From positions 248,001 through 312,000 of the forward strand of contig NZ_AUFQ01000002.1 of NCBI RefSeq assembly GCF_000426585.1: a stretch of DNA of 64,000 nucleotides, given 5' to 3'. The notes under the pieces were generated by a model that did not search any database, was not told the DNA's origin, and was given only the letters and a program-made list of their open reading frames with translations. How positions within the stretch are numbered: the stretch's first letter is position 1; each line of letters begins with the position of its first letter. The DNA is from Segatella baroniae DSM 16972 = JCM 13447 (GTDB lineage Bacteria > Bacteroidota > Bacteroidia > Bacteroidales > Bacteroidaceae). The position numbers were made by a program, and so were the translations under genes. This document shows positions 42,931 to 50,384 of this stretch, piece by piece.

Positions 42931-43872
42931 ATGGAAATCATCAAAGTCAACCCCGACACGGGCAACCTGCCGCCCACGGTGGCCACCATCGGCTTCTTCG
43001 ACGGCGTCCATCGCGGCCATCAATACCTCATCCGGAACATGGTGGAGGAGGCCCGGCTGAGCCACATGGTGTCGACCGTCATCACCTTCGACCGCCATCC
43101 CCGCCAAGTGCTGCAGAGCGACTACCAGCCCCGCCTGCTGACCCCGCTCGACAGCAAGCTGCTGCTGCTCTCCAAGACCGGTTGCGACCAGGCGGCCGTG
43201 CTCCCGTTCACCCGCGAGATGGCCGCGCTCTCGGCCCACGACTTCATGCGTCGGGTGCTGGTCGACAAGCTCAACGTGCGCAAACTCATCATCGGCTACG
43301 ACAACCGCTTCGGCCACGACCGCACGGAAGGCTTCGACGACTACGTGCGCTACGGCCGCGAGATGGGCATGGAGGTCATCCGCAACCGGGCCTTCGCCAT
43401 CGAAGGCGCGCATGTCAGTTCGTCGATGATACGGTCGTTGCTCGAAGAGGGCAGGGTCGACATGGGCCACCGGTGCCTGGGCTACCCCTATACGCTCTCG
43501 GGAAAGGTCGTCGGCGGCTATCGAAACGGCCGCAAACTGGGCTTTCCCACGGCCAACATCGATGTTGCGGGGACATGCCAACTGATTCCCGAAGCGGGCG
43601 TCTATGCCGTGCGTGTCAGGCTGGAGCACAGCGTGGCGCAGCTGCCCGGCATGATGAACATCGGCGTCCGTCCCACCTTCGGAGGGCAGGCGCAGACGCT
43701 CGAAGTCCACATCTTCGACTTCGAAGACAATCTCTACGGGCGGCAGGTCATGGTGTCGTTCGTACAACGCATCCGTTCGGAGCGCAAGTTCGACAACCTG
43801 TTGCAGCTGACCGAACAGCTGAAGGCCGACCGCGCCAAGGCCGCCGAACTGCTGGGGCTGAAGGAGTTGTAG
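42931..43872 (+). CDS. ribF: Bifunctional riboflavin kinase / FAD synthetase
   Basis: A 313-residue RibF that phosphorylates riboflavin to FMN and adenylates FMN to FAD. The N-terminal nucleotidyltransferase domain carries ATIGFFDGVHRGHQYLI and a later SSSMIRSLLEEGRV; the C-terminal flavokinase domain has GGYRNGRKLGFPTANI and MNIGVRPTFGG. Length is normal. It is tightly linked to the P-ATPase upstream (5-base gap) and followed by a CPBP protease gene at 54 bases. Confidence 0.95.
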   Translation: MEIIKVNPDTGNLPPTVATIGFFDGVHRGHQYLIRNMVEEARLSHMVSTVITFDRHPRQVLQSDYQPRLLTPLDSKLLLLSKTGCDQAAVLPFTREMAALSAHDFMRRVLVDKLNVRKLIIGYDNRFGHDRTEGFDDYVRYGREMGMEVIRNRAFAIEGAHVSSSMIRSLLEEGRVDMGHRCLGYPYTLSGKVVGGYRNGRKLGFPTANIDVAGTCQLIPEAGVYAVRVRLEHSVAQLPGMMNIGVRPTFGGQAQTLEVHIFDFEDNLYGRQVMVSFVQRIRSERKFDNLLQLTEQLKADRAKAAELLGLKEL

Positions 43873-43926
43873 GCCCGGGCGGCGCGAATTGCGGCATGTT
43901 TATAGTTTAACGCAAATGAAATACGT

Positions 43927-44757
43927 ATGAAACCCATCGTGAAACAATCCCTCAACGTCCTGTTTTATGTAGTCATCTTCTTTCTCCTGCAAATCGTCAC
44001 GATGCAGTTGGCCACATGGGGCTACTACATCCGTCAAGGCAGCGGCGTGTCGGAAGCCTTTGCGCAGTTGACGCGACACGGCCCGTTGCTCAAGGGGCCG
44101 GTGGTGTTGGCCGCCACGGTGCTCAGCAGCGTGATGACGATCGTCCTGTTCCTGCGGCTGCGCTGGACGCCCGTCGGCCGCGACTATCTCCGCAGCCGGC
44201 CCTGGACGGCCCTGGTCTGGACGGGGGTGGCCACGTTGGGAACCATCATCCCCTCGATATGGCTCAACGAACAGCTCTCGCTCGACATGCCCGAGCACGT
44301 GGAACGTCTGCTCGTCGACATCATGCGCCAGCCCCTGGGCTATCTCTTCATCGGCATACTGGCCCCCGTGGCCGAGGAAGTGGTGTTCCGAGGCGCCGTC
44401 TTGCGCAGCCTGCTCACGGTGATGGAGGGCCGCTGGCGCTGGGGAGCCATTGCCGTTTCGGCCGTCATCTTCGGTGCCGTCCATGGCAACGAGTCCCAAT
44501 TCCTGCATGCCGTATTGACGGGCGTGCTCCTGGGGTGGATGTATGAGCGCACCCGCAGCATTGTTCCGGGCCTGGTCTGCCATTGGGTCAACAATTCATT
44601 GGCCTTCCTGGCCACCAATCTCGCCCCCGGCATTGACGACATGAAGCTCGTCGACCTGGCCGGCGGCAGCCAGTTGCGCGTCGTCTTATGGCTCTTCTTC
44701 TCGCTTTGCATCTTCGTGCCCGCGCTGTATCAGATGAATCGGCGGTTGAAACGATGA
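43927..44757 (+). CDS. CPBP-family intramembrane metalloprotease
   Basis: A 276-residue membrane protein with about seven or eight hydrophobic segments. The CPBP (Abi) motifs are complete: APVAEEVVFRGAVLRSLL (glutamate pair and arginine), FGAVHGNESQF (histidine) and LVCHWVNNSLAFL (histidine-asparagine). Family members are Rce1-like glutamate-dependent or metal-dependent intramembrane proteases, some involved in bacteriocin immunity or protein maturation; the role here is unknown. Transcribed with ribF. Confidence 0.88.
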   Translation: MKPIVKQSLNVLFYVVIFFLLQIVTMQLATWGYYIRQGSGVSEAFAQLTRHGPLLKGPVVLAATVLSSVMTIVLFLRLRWTPVGRDYLRSRPWTALVWTGVATLGTIIPSIWLNEQLSLDMPEHVERLLVDIMRQPLGYLFIGILAPVAEEVVFRGAVLRSLLTVMEGRWRWGAIAVSAVIFGAVHGNESQFLHAVLTGVLLGWMYERTRSIVPGLVCHWVNNSLAFLATNLAPGIDDMKLVDLAGGSQLRVVLWLFFSLCIFVPALYQMNRRLKR

Positions 44758-45147
44758 AAGGTAAAAGGGTAAAAAAGTAAAAGGCTTTTGGAAAGGTAAA
44801 AAGGTAAAAAAGTAACAAGGACTCCGTGAAAGCTGGCCCGTGGCGTTGTGAAAGCTGCCGTTTCAGAAAGCAAAAGCTGCCCTTCTGCCTTGTGAAAGCA
44901 GCCCTTTCGTCGGCTAACGGCGGCCCTTCCGCCCAGGCTTTTTCACCCTTTTACTTTTTAGATGGCTTCACCCAAGTGGGCGATGGTATCGCCCACTACA
45001 CCGAACAACCTGGGAGGATGAACTGCTTGAAACTTTGCGCCTTTTCTTTTTACCTTTTTACCCTTTTACCTTCTCTTTTTTGCCCTTTTACCTTCTCTTT
45101 TTTACCCTTTCACCTTCCCCTTTTCCCCTTTTCACCCTTTTATCTTT
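44758..45147 (+). repeat. Purine/pyrimidine tracts and 22-base array between convergent genes
   Basis: 44758-44818 is a purine-rich GGTAAAAAGG-type tract; 45040-45165 is its pyrimidine-rich counterpart (TTTTTACCCTTTTACC type), so the two could pair. Between them lie five 22-base units (44822-44931). No gene is supported in this gap. Confidence 0.8.
44822..44931 (+). repeat. 22-base tandem array, copy 2 (five units)
   Basis: Units start at 44822, 44844, 44866, 44888 and 44910. Best unit: CCTTGTGAAAGCAGCCCTTT plus CG (44888-44909). It lies between the convergent CPBP and U32 genes. Confidence 0.88.
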
Positions 45148-46410
45148 TCATCCTTTCACCTTTCCTTCCACGCTTGTCAATTTAAACAGCTTGTCGTTGG
45201 GGCGCACCTTGCCCGGCACGGGGATGGAAACGCGCCACCCCTTCTCCGCCTTGTCCACCGGTTGGAGGTCATAGCGTATCTCCTTGGCGTCGAAAAACAG
45301 CACGCCGGTGGTCGGACCGGTGACCAGGAGCCTGTCGCCCAGGCTCACTTCAGACGCCTCGACGGCCATTTCGGCCACGCCGAGCTTGGAGAAATACTTC
45401 ACGACCTTGCCCACCAGCACCTTCTTTTCCGTGGCCGCACTGCCGTAGTGCTCGTTCCATTCGCCCAAGGTCTGGCCCTGGTAGTAGCCATCCCAGAAGC
45501 CGCGGTTGAACACGGTGGCCAGCCGTTCGTCCCAACGGTCTTTCTTTTCTTCGGTGAAAGTGCCGTCGAGTACGCTCCGAATGGCCTCCCGATAGCAGCT
45601 GACGACGGTGTGTACGTATTCAGGACCACGTGCCCTGCCTTCTATTTTAAACACCCTGACGCCGCTCTCCATCATCCGGTCGATGAAGCGGAGGGTCTTC
45701 AGGTCCTTCGGACTCATGATGTATTTGTTGTCAATCTCAAGCTGGTTGCCCGTCTCGTTGTCGGTGACGGTGTACGACCGTCGGCATATCTGCACGCATT
45801 CGCCACGGTTTGCCGAGCGGTTGGCGTTGGCCAGGCTCATGTAGCACTTGCCGCTGACGGCCATGCAGAGGGCGCCGTGGCAGAACATCTCTATGCGGAT
45901 GGGTTCCCCCTTGGGGCCGCGGATGTGCTGCTCGTCGATCTGTCGGTGGATGGCCGCCACCTGGTCCATGTTCAGTTCGCGCGCCAGCACCACCACGTCG
46001 GCAAACCGTGCGTAGAACTTGAGGGCTTCTATGTTCGAGATGTTGAGCTGTGTGGAGAGGTGAACCTCCACGCCCACCTCGTTGCAGTAGGCCATCACGG
46101 CCACGTCGCCGGCGATGACGGCCGAGATTCGGGCCTCTTTGGCGGCGTCGACAATCTCCCGCATCGTTCCGAGGTCTTCGTCGTAGATGATGGTGTTGAC
46201 CGTCAGATAGGTCTTGATGTCGTGTTCGGCGCACGTGGCGGCTATCTCCCGCAGGTCGTCGATGGTGAAATGGTTGGCCGAATGCGACCGCATGTTGAGT
46301 TGGCCAATGCCGAAATAAACCGAGTCGGCCCCGGCTTGGATGGCTGCCGCCAGGCTTTCGCGCGAGCCTACGGGAGCCATGATTTCAAAGTCGGATATTT
46401 TTTGTTGCAT
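45148..46410 (-). CDS. U32 family peptidase (collagenase-like)
   Basis: A 420-residue U32 protein. Motifs: APVGSRESLAAAIQAGADSVYFG at the N-terminus, LSTQLNISNIEALKFYA, and the family signature EMFCHGALCMAVSGKCYMS with ANRGECVQICRRSY supplying further cysteines that may hold an iron-sulfur cluster. Several U32 relatives act with a partner in tRNA or rRNA hydroxylation rather than proteolysis, so the peptidase name is uncertain. The last codons (about VEGKVKG) and the stop fall in the pyrimidine/purine repeat tract, so the extreme C-terminus is repeat-derived. Confidence 0.88.
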   Translation of the reverse strand: MQQKISDFEIMAPVGSRESLAAAIQAGADSVYFGIGQLNMRSHSANHFTIDDLREIAATCAEHDIKTYLTVNTIIYDEDLGTMREIVDAAKEARISAVIAGDVAVMAYCNEVGVEVHLSTQLNISNIEALKFYARFADVVVLARELNMDQVAAIHRQIDEQHIRGPKGEPIRIEMFCHGALCMAVSGKCYMSLANANRSANRGECVQICRRSYTVTDNETGNQLEIDNKYIMSPKDLKTLRFIDRMMESGVRVFKIEGRARGPEYVHTVVSCYREAIRSVLDGTFTEEKKDRWDERLATVFNRGFWDGYYQGQTLGEWNEHYGSAATEKKVLVGKVVKYFSKLGVAEMAVEASEVSLGDRLLVTGPTTGVLFFDAKEIRYDLQPVDKAEKGWRVSIPVPGKVRPNDKLFKLTSVEGKVKG

Positions 46411-46424
46411 AGTCTTTTATTTTA

Positions 46425-46513
46425 ATGAGAAATGTGAAGTGTGAAATGAGAAGTGTGCAGTGTGAAATGAGAAGTTGCTCTCACGTTTTCACATCCTCAT
46501 TTCACACTTCTCA
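46425..46513 (+). repeat. Imperfect inverted repeat upstream of the small lipoprotein gene
   Basis: AATGAGAAATGTGAAGTGTG and further AATGAGAAGTGTG copies at the left can pair with CTCATTTCACACTTCTCATT at about 46491-46510. It lies between divergent genes and may be regulatory or a mobile-repeat scar. Confidence 0.65.
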
Positions 46514-46646
46514 TTGCCTGCAAAAGTACGAAAATAAAGTGACAAGGCCGTTTTTTCATGCCGCAAATCATTTTTTTGCGTTTTTACATGCAAGATTTGC
46601 GGCACCAAAGAGTTATGAAGGTAGAACAACCAAAAGACGACAGAGC

Positions 46647-47066
46647 ATGAGACAATATCTATTCGTACTGCTGCTGACCTGTCTCGGCGTCCTCACGGGG
46701 TGCGCGACGGACGGCGACAACATGGGTGGATCGAACCAGGAGAACCCCGGCGCGGCGCAACGGTGGCTGGGCGTGTATGCCATCGACGTGACCGACAGCC
46801 GCGGGGAGACCACCCAGACCACGCTCAAGGTGACCGGTACGGAGATGACCTTCAGCCGGCTGCCGGGCTATGGAGCCTCCGTGACGGCCTACTATATGCA
46901 CACGGGCAGCTCCGAAAGCAACGAGTATTTCGACCTGACGGTGAAGGACGACCTGACGGCGGGCAAGTGGATGGCCGTCTATCAGAAGAAGACGGGCCTG
47001 TGGAGCGGCTTTGTAAGCCCCGGCGGGCAGACTTGCCGGTTCACGGCTACCAAACGGGTGCGTTGA
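46647..47066 (+). CDS. Small lipoprotein upstream of the ECF sigma factor
   Basis: A 139-residue lipoprotein: signal FVLLLTCLGVLTGCATDG with the lipobox cysteine near residue 18. The rest is a predicted all-beta domain (WLGVYAIDVTDSRGETTQ through FVSPGGQTCRFTATK) with a lipocalin-like feel, but I do not recognise a family. It ends 7 bases before the sigma-factor gene and so may be in the same operon, possibly as a sensor or target. The start at 46647 places the signal peptide first; longer frames run into the inverted repeat. Confidence 0.7.
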   Translation: MRQYLFVLLLTCLGVLTGCATDGDNMGGSNQENPGAAQRWLGVYAIDVTDSRGETTQTTLKVTGTEMTFSRLPGYGASVTAYYMHTGSSESNEYFDLTVKDDLTAGKWMAVYQKKTGLWSGFVSPGGQTCRFTATKRVR

Positions 47067-47073
47067 AAGACGG

Positions 47074-47616
47074 ATGGAATCGGAAGAAATCATCTTGGAC
47101 GGAATCCGGCGGGGCGACCGTCGGGCCATGAAACAGCTGTATGACGGTTGCGCCGCACGTGCCATGGCCGTCAGCCACCGCTACGTGGCCGACACAGACG
47201 CCCGCAAGGACATCGTCCAGGAGAGCTTCATCCAGGTGCTGACGCACGTCAATGACTTTCAATATCGGGGCGAAGGCTCGCTCACGGCATGGCTGTTGCG
47301 CATCGTCGTCAACCGGTCGGTGGACTATCTGCGGAAACACGAGCGATGGGTGTCGGCCGACAGCATGCCCGAGTTGCCCGACGAGGACGAGCCGCCTGTG
47401 GAACAGGTGCCCCCCGAGGCCGTCGCCGACATGCTGGGGCAGCTGCCCGCCGGCTATCGGACGGTCTTCAACCTCTACGTTTTCGAACAACGGTCGCACA
47501 AGGAGATAGCCCGACTGCTGCATATCAAGGAGAACAGTTCGGCTTCGCAATACTCCAGAGCCAGGAAAATGCTGGCCCACATGATTAAGGAATACATCAA
47601 GACGCAAGGACAATGA
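47074..47616 (+). CDS. ECF-family RNA polymerase sigma factor
   Basis: A 180-residue group IV sigma factor. Region 2 spans about residues 20-90 (DARKDIVQESFIQVLTHVND, then RIVVNRSVDYLRKH); a proline/acid-rich linker (ELPDEDEPPVEQVPPEAV) leads to region 4 (LPAGYRTVFNLYVFEQRSHK, EIARLLHIKENSSASQYSRA). Its stop overlaps the next start by four bases (ATGA), so sigma factor and membrane partner are translated together. This is the pattern of a sigma/anti-sigma pair. Confidence 0.92.
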   Translation: MESEEIILDGIRRGDRRAMKQLYDGCAARAMAVSHRYVADTDARKDIVQESFIQVLTHVNDFQYRGEGSLTAWLLRIVVNRSVDYLRKHERWVSADSMPELPDEDEPPVEQVPPEAVADMLGQLPAGYRTVFNLYVFEQRSHKEIARLLHIKENSSASQYSRARKMLAHMIKEYIKTQGQ

Positions 47617-48830
47617 AACAAACGGATTGGACAGACAGGCTGCGCAAGCGGATGGAACGGCAGGAAGAACCTGTCGGCGACGAGTTGTGGGCCGGCATTG
47701 AGCAGGCGCTCGACGACAGGTCGGTCGCCGTGGCCGCCCGTCGGCTGGCCTTGCGTCGGTGGGTGGCGGCCGCAGCCGTCGTCGTGGCGGTGGCAGGGGG
47801 CGGCATTCTCTGGCTCAGTCGCCACAAGGAGCTGACCGACAGGCCGATGGCTGCAGAGCAAACGCTGCTGCAAAGGCGCGACGCCATCCGGCAATCGTTG
47901 GGCCTCGTGCCGTCGGAACCGGCCGGAACATCGGCTTTCGTGGCAAAGAACGAGCCTTCGCCGCATGGACAGGTGGCGCCCTCCACCTCGCTTTCACCCT
48001 CCATGGTGGCCGTGACGAAACCCGATTGCAGTGAGCCGACGGTGCCGCCTGTGGCCGATGAACCGACGGCGACGCCACGCCCTTCGCAGCCGAAGCCTGC
48101 CCCCGACATGCTGCCGCAGCCTGCCGAGCCTATGGACGGGCACCTGCCGCGCCGTGCGTCGGCCTCTTCCGTCGGCCTGCGGCTCCACGCCACCAACGGA
48201 CTCTTGGCCTACACCCGGCACGACAGGGTGGAGATGGCCCCCGAACGGCAGAACGAATATCATGCGGCCAAGGCCAACCGGCTGCCTTCGAGGGCGGCCG
48301 GAACGGGCGACGAAGCCCCTGCCTACCTGGTGGGCTATGGCGAAAAGGCACGCCACGACCTGCCCGTTTCGGTGGGGCTGACGGTCGACGTGCCGCTCGG
48401 CGGGGGCTGGAGCCTGACCACGGGCGTGGTCTACACCCGGCTGAACGCCACCTTCACCCAGCAGATGCGGGGCCTGACCATCGAAAGCCGGCAGCAACTG
48501 GACGACGTGGGACTGCCGTTGCAGTTGAGCCACAGCCTTTGGCACAGCCGCCGGCTGGCCGTCTACGCCACAGGCGGTGGCCAAGTGGACTTCAATGTCA
48601 GGGCACGCATGCGGACCGAAGGCTCCCGTCAACCCATGAAGCGTGACCGCCCGCAGCTGTCGGCAGTCGTCGGCGTGGGTGCCGTGTGGCGACTGACGCC
48701 TGCCGTGGGCCTCTATGCCGAGCCGTCGGTGCGCTATTCGCCCGACAACGGCAGCGGCGTTTCCACCTATTTCAAGGAGAAACCCTTCAGTCCCGCCTTG
48801 CAATTGGGACTCAAGATACAAACGAAATGA
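47613..48830 (+). CDS. Candidate dual-membrane-spanning anti-sigma factor (N-terminal helix, C-terminal beta-barrel)
   Basis: A 405-residue protein with an unusual layout. Residues 1-48 are charged and cytoplasmic (TDRLRKRMERQEEPVGDELW), residues 50-68 are one hydrophobic helix (WVAAAAVVVAVAGGGILWL), residues 70-230 are proline-rich and disordered (VPPVADEPTATPRPSQPKPA), and residues 245-405 look like an outer-membrane beta-barrel (VSVGLTVDVPLGGGWSLTTG, then LGLKIQTK at the end). This fits the Dma-type anti-sigma proteins described in Bacteroides, which cross both membranes and control an ECF sigma factor. Overlap with the sigma gene supports this. Family assignment is by architecture, not alignment. 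Confidence 0.72.
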   Translation: MKQTDWTDRLRKRMERQEEPVGDELWAGIEQALDDRSVAVAARRLALRRWVAAAAVVVAVAGGGILWLSRHKELTDRPMAAEQTLLQRRDAIRQSLGLVPSEPAGTSAFVAKNEPSPHGQVAPSTSLSPSMVAVTKPDCSEPTVPPVADEPTATPRPSQPKPAPDMLPQPAEPMDGHLPRRASASSVGLRLHATNGLLAYTRHDRVEMAPERQNEYHAAKANRLPSRAAGTGDEAPAYLVGYGEKARHDLPVSVGLTVDVPLGGGWSLTTGVVYTRLNATFTQQMRGLTIESRQQLDDVGLPLQLSHSLWHSRRLAVYATGGGQVDFNVRARMRTEGSRQPMKRDRPQLSAVVGVGAVWRLTPAVGLYAEPSVRYSPDNGSGVSTYFKEKPFSPALQLGLKIQTK

Positions 48831-48844
48831 CACAACATGACCCT

Positions 48845-49498
48845 ATGAAAACAATCTTTATGAAAGCGGCAAGGCCTGCACAGAGGTGCTTGCTCGCGCT
48901 GTTGCTGGCCCTGCCGGTCGCAGCCGGCGCGCAAAACGACGACATCCCCACCCGCGAAGTGTCGGTGGGCATGGGCTTTGGAACCTCCAATCTGGGCTGG
49001 GACCTCAGCCGCAAGGATGTCTACGGTATGGATTCGGGCCACGACATGCCGCTCGGCACCTATCGGAGTCTGAGAATCTACGACGACGGCAGCGTGCAAC
49101 CGCCCTGCTTCGCCATCGGTTATCGGCGCGACTTCAAGGCCGGCTGCTGGCTGGCCTACGGCGTGACGGCCTCGTATGAGTGTAAGGAAAACAAGTGGAA
49201 GGAGCGCGTTTCCGACCGAACCGTGGCGTCGTCGCGCGACAGCTACTGCACCCTCATGCCGGCCTTGCGCCTCTATTACCTACGCCACAGGGGCTTCCGG
49301 ATGTACGGCGAGGTCGGCGTGGGCGCGTCGCTGCGCTATGTTCGCCAAGAGGGGGAGGCCTCGGGAAGCCGCAGCGTCCACTTCATGGGCCACTTCACGG
49401 GCTTCGGAATGCAGGTGGGCAGGCGGCTGTTCTTCGGCACCGAACTGGGCTACGGCAGCCTTGGCGTGGCCCGGATGACGGCCGGCTATCGATTCTAA
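48845..49498 (+). CDS. Predicted outer-membrane beta-barrel protein
   Basis: A 217-residue exported protein (signal RPAQRCLLALLLALPVAAGAQ) with a repeated beta-strand pattern and aromatic C-terminus (MTAGYRF). Glycine/aromatic-rich strands such as EVSVGMGFGTSNLGWDLS and RMYGEVGVGASLRYVRQ fit a small porin-like barrel. It follows the anti-sigma candidate; an alternative start at 48827 overlaps that gene's stop (ATGA). No family name is offered. Operon position suggests it belongs to the envelope response controlled by the ECF sigma factor. Confidence 0.7.
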   Translation: MKTIFMKAARPAQRCLLALLLALPVAAGAQNDDIPTREVSVGMGFGTSNLGWDLSRKDVYGMDSGHDMPLGTYRSLRIYDDGSVQPPCFAIGYRRDFKAGCWLAYGVTASYECKENKWKERVSDRTVASSRDSYCTLMPALRLYYLRHRGFRMYGEVGVGASLRYVRQEGEASGSRSVHFMGHFTGFGMQVGRRLFFGTELGYGSLGVARMTAGYRF

Positions 49499-49513
49499 CT
49501 TTAAAATGACAAG

Positions 49514-50338
49514 ATGATGAAGAAGATTTCATACCTTTTCGCGGCCCTCTTCGCGGCTGCAAGCTGCCTGACCGGTTGTTTCTACTGGTCGCCAAACGGC
49601 TACGAACCTCGTTCGGCGGAGCGGGCGGCCTACAATTATGTGCAGAACAGCAACCAACCGCTCACCGACATGCTCTTCACGGCCTATCTGTCGCACCGCT
49701 ATTTCGCCCTGTCGACCGACGCCGACCGCAAGACTTTCATGGATACATACTTTCCGGAGTGCCAAATCTACGACACGCTGAAGGCTGACGGCACCCGCAA
49801 CTGGCGGCTGGAACGCCGCAAGGCCGACTATCATTTCGACCACTTCCTGTTCTCCGAGACGCCGCAAGGGCTGCTTCGGGCCACCTTGCTCGGCGCGCAT
49901 CAGAGCACGGAGATCAACACGAAGTACCAATTCACGGTTCGGCAAGGCGCCGACGGGCATTGGACGCTGACCGACTATGCGGCCGTCATCCGTAACGATT
50001 ACAGCGACCGAGGCTACGGAAGGCTGGCGTTCGACATCAGCAGCAAGCAGTTGGACGTGGTCTGGACGCAGCCGAAGAACGATTCGCTCTACTGCGAACT
50101 CACGGGCACCATCCAAATGGCCAGTGCCGAGACGCCGTCGCTGCTGATAGCGGCCGAAATCCAGGAGCCGCTGCGGGCACGGGTGGGCAAAGACCACTTC
50201 GCCGTCGTCAGCTATCCTTGGGTGAAAGGGCGGCTGTCGCTGGCCGTGACGGATGGCGGAACCCACCAGACGGACTACGTGAGCGTGGTGTTGTCGGGCA
50301 ACGACGACGGCCAGGCGTTGGTGGAGATGAAGAAGTGA
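49514..50338 (+). CDS. Hypothetical lipoprotein downstream of the barrel gene
   Basis: A 274-residue lipoprotein: LFAALFAAASCLTGCFYWSP contains a lipobox, with the modified cysteine probably the second one (about residue 22). The mature part is beta-rich with many aromatic residues (YLSHRYFALSTDADRKTFMD) and no recognisable enzyme motif. It begins 15 bases after the barrel gene and is the last member of the sigma-factor operon. The function is unknown. Confidence 0.72.
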   Translation: MMKKISYLFAALFAAASCLTGCFYWSPNGYEPRSAERAAYNYVQNSNQPLTDMLFTAYLSHRYFALSTDADRKTFMDTYFPECQIYDTLKADGTRNWRLERRKADYHFDHFLFSETPQGLLRATLLGAHQSTEINTKYQFTVRQGADGHWTLTDYAAVIRNDYSDRGYGRLAFDISSKQLDVVWTQPKNDSLYCELTGTIQMASAETPSLLIAAEIQEPLRARVGKDHFAVVSYPWVKGRLSLAVTDGGTHQTDYVSVVLSGNDDGQALVEMKK

Positions 50339-50384
50339 CGGGTCTTCGTCCGTCCGTCTCTCGCCAACCCTTCGTTTCCGCCCC

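Noticed and set aside
46425..46646. N-terminal extension of the small lipoprotein
   Set aside because: The extra 74 codons run through an inverted repeat and would bury the signal peptide.
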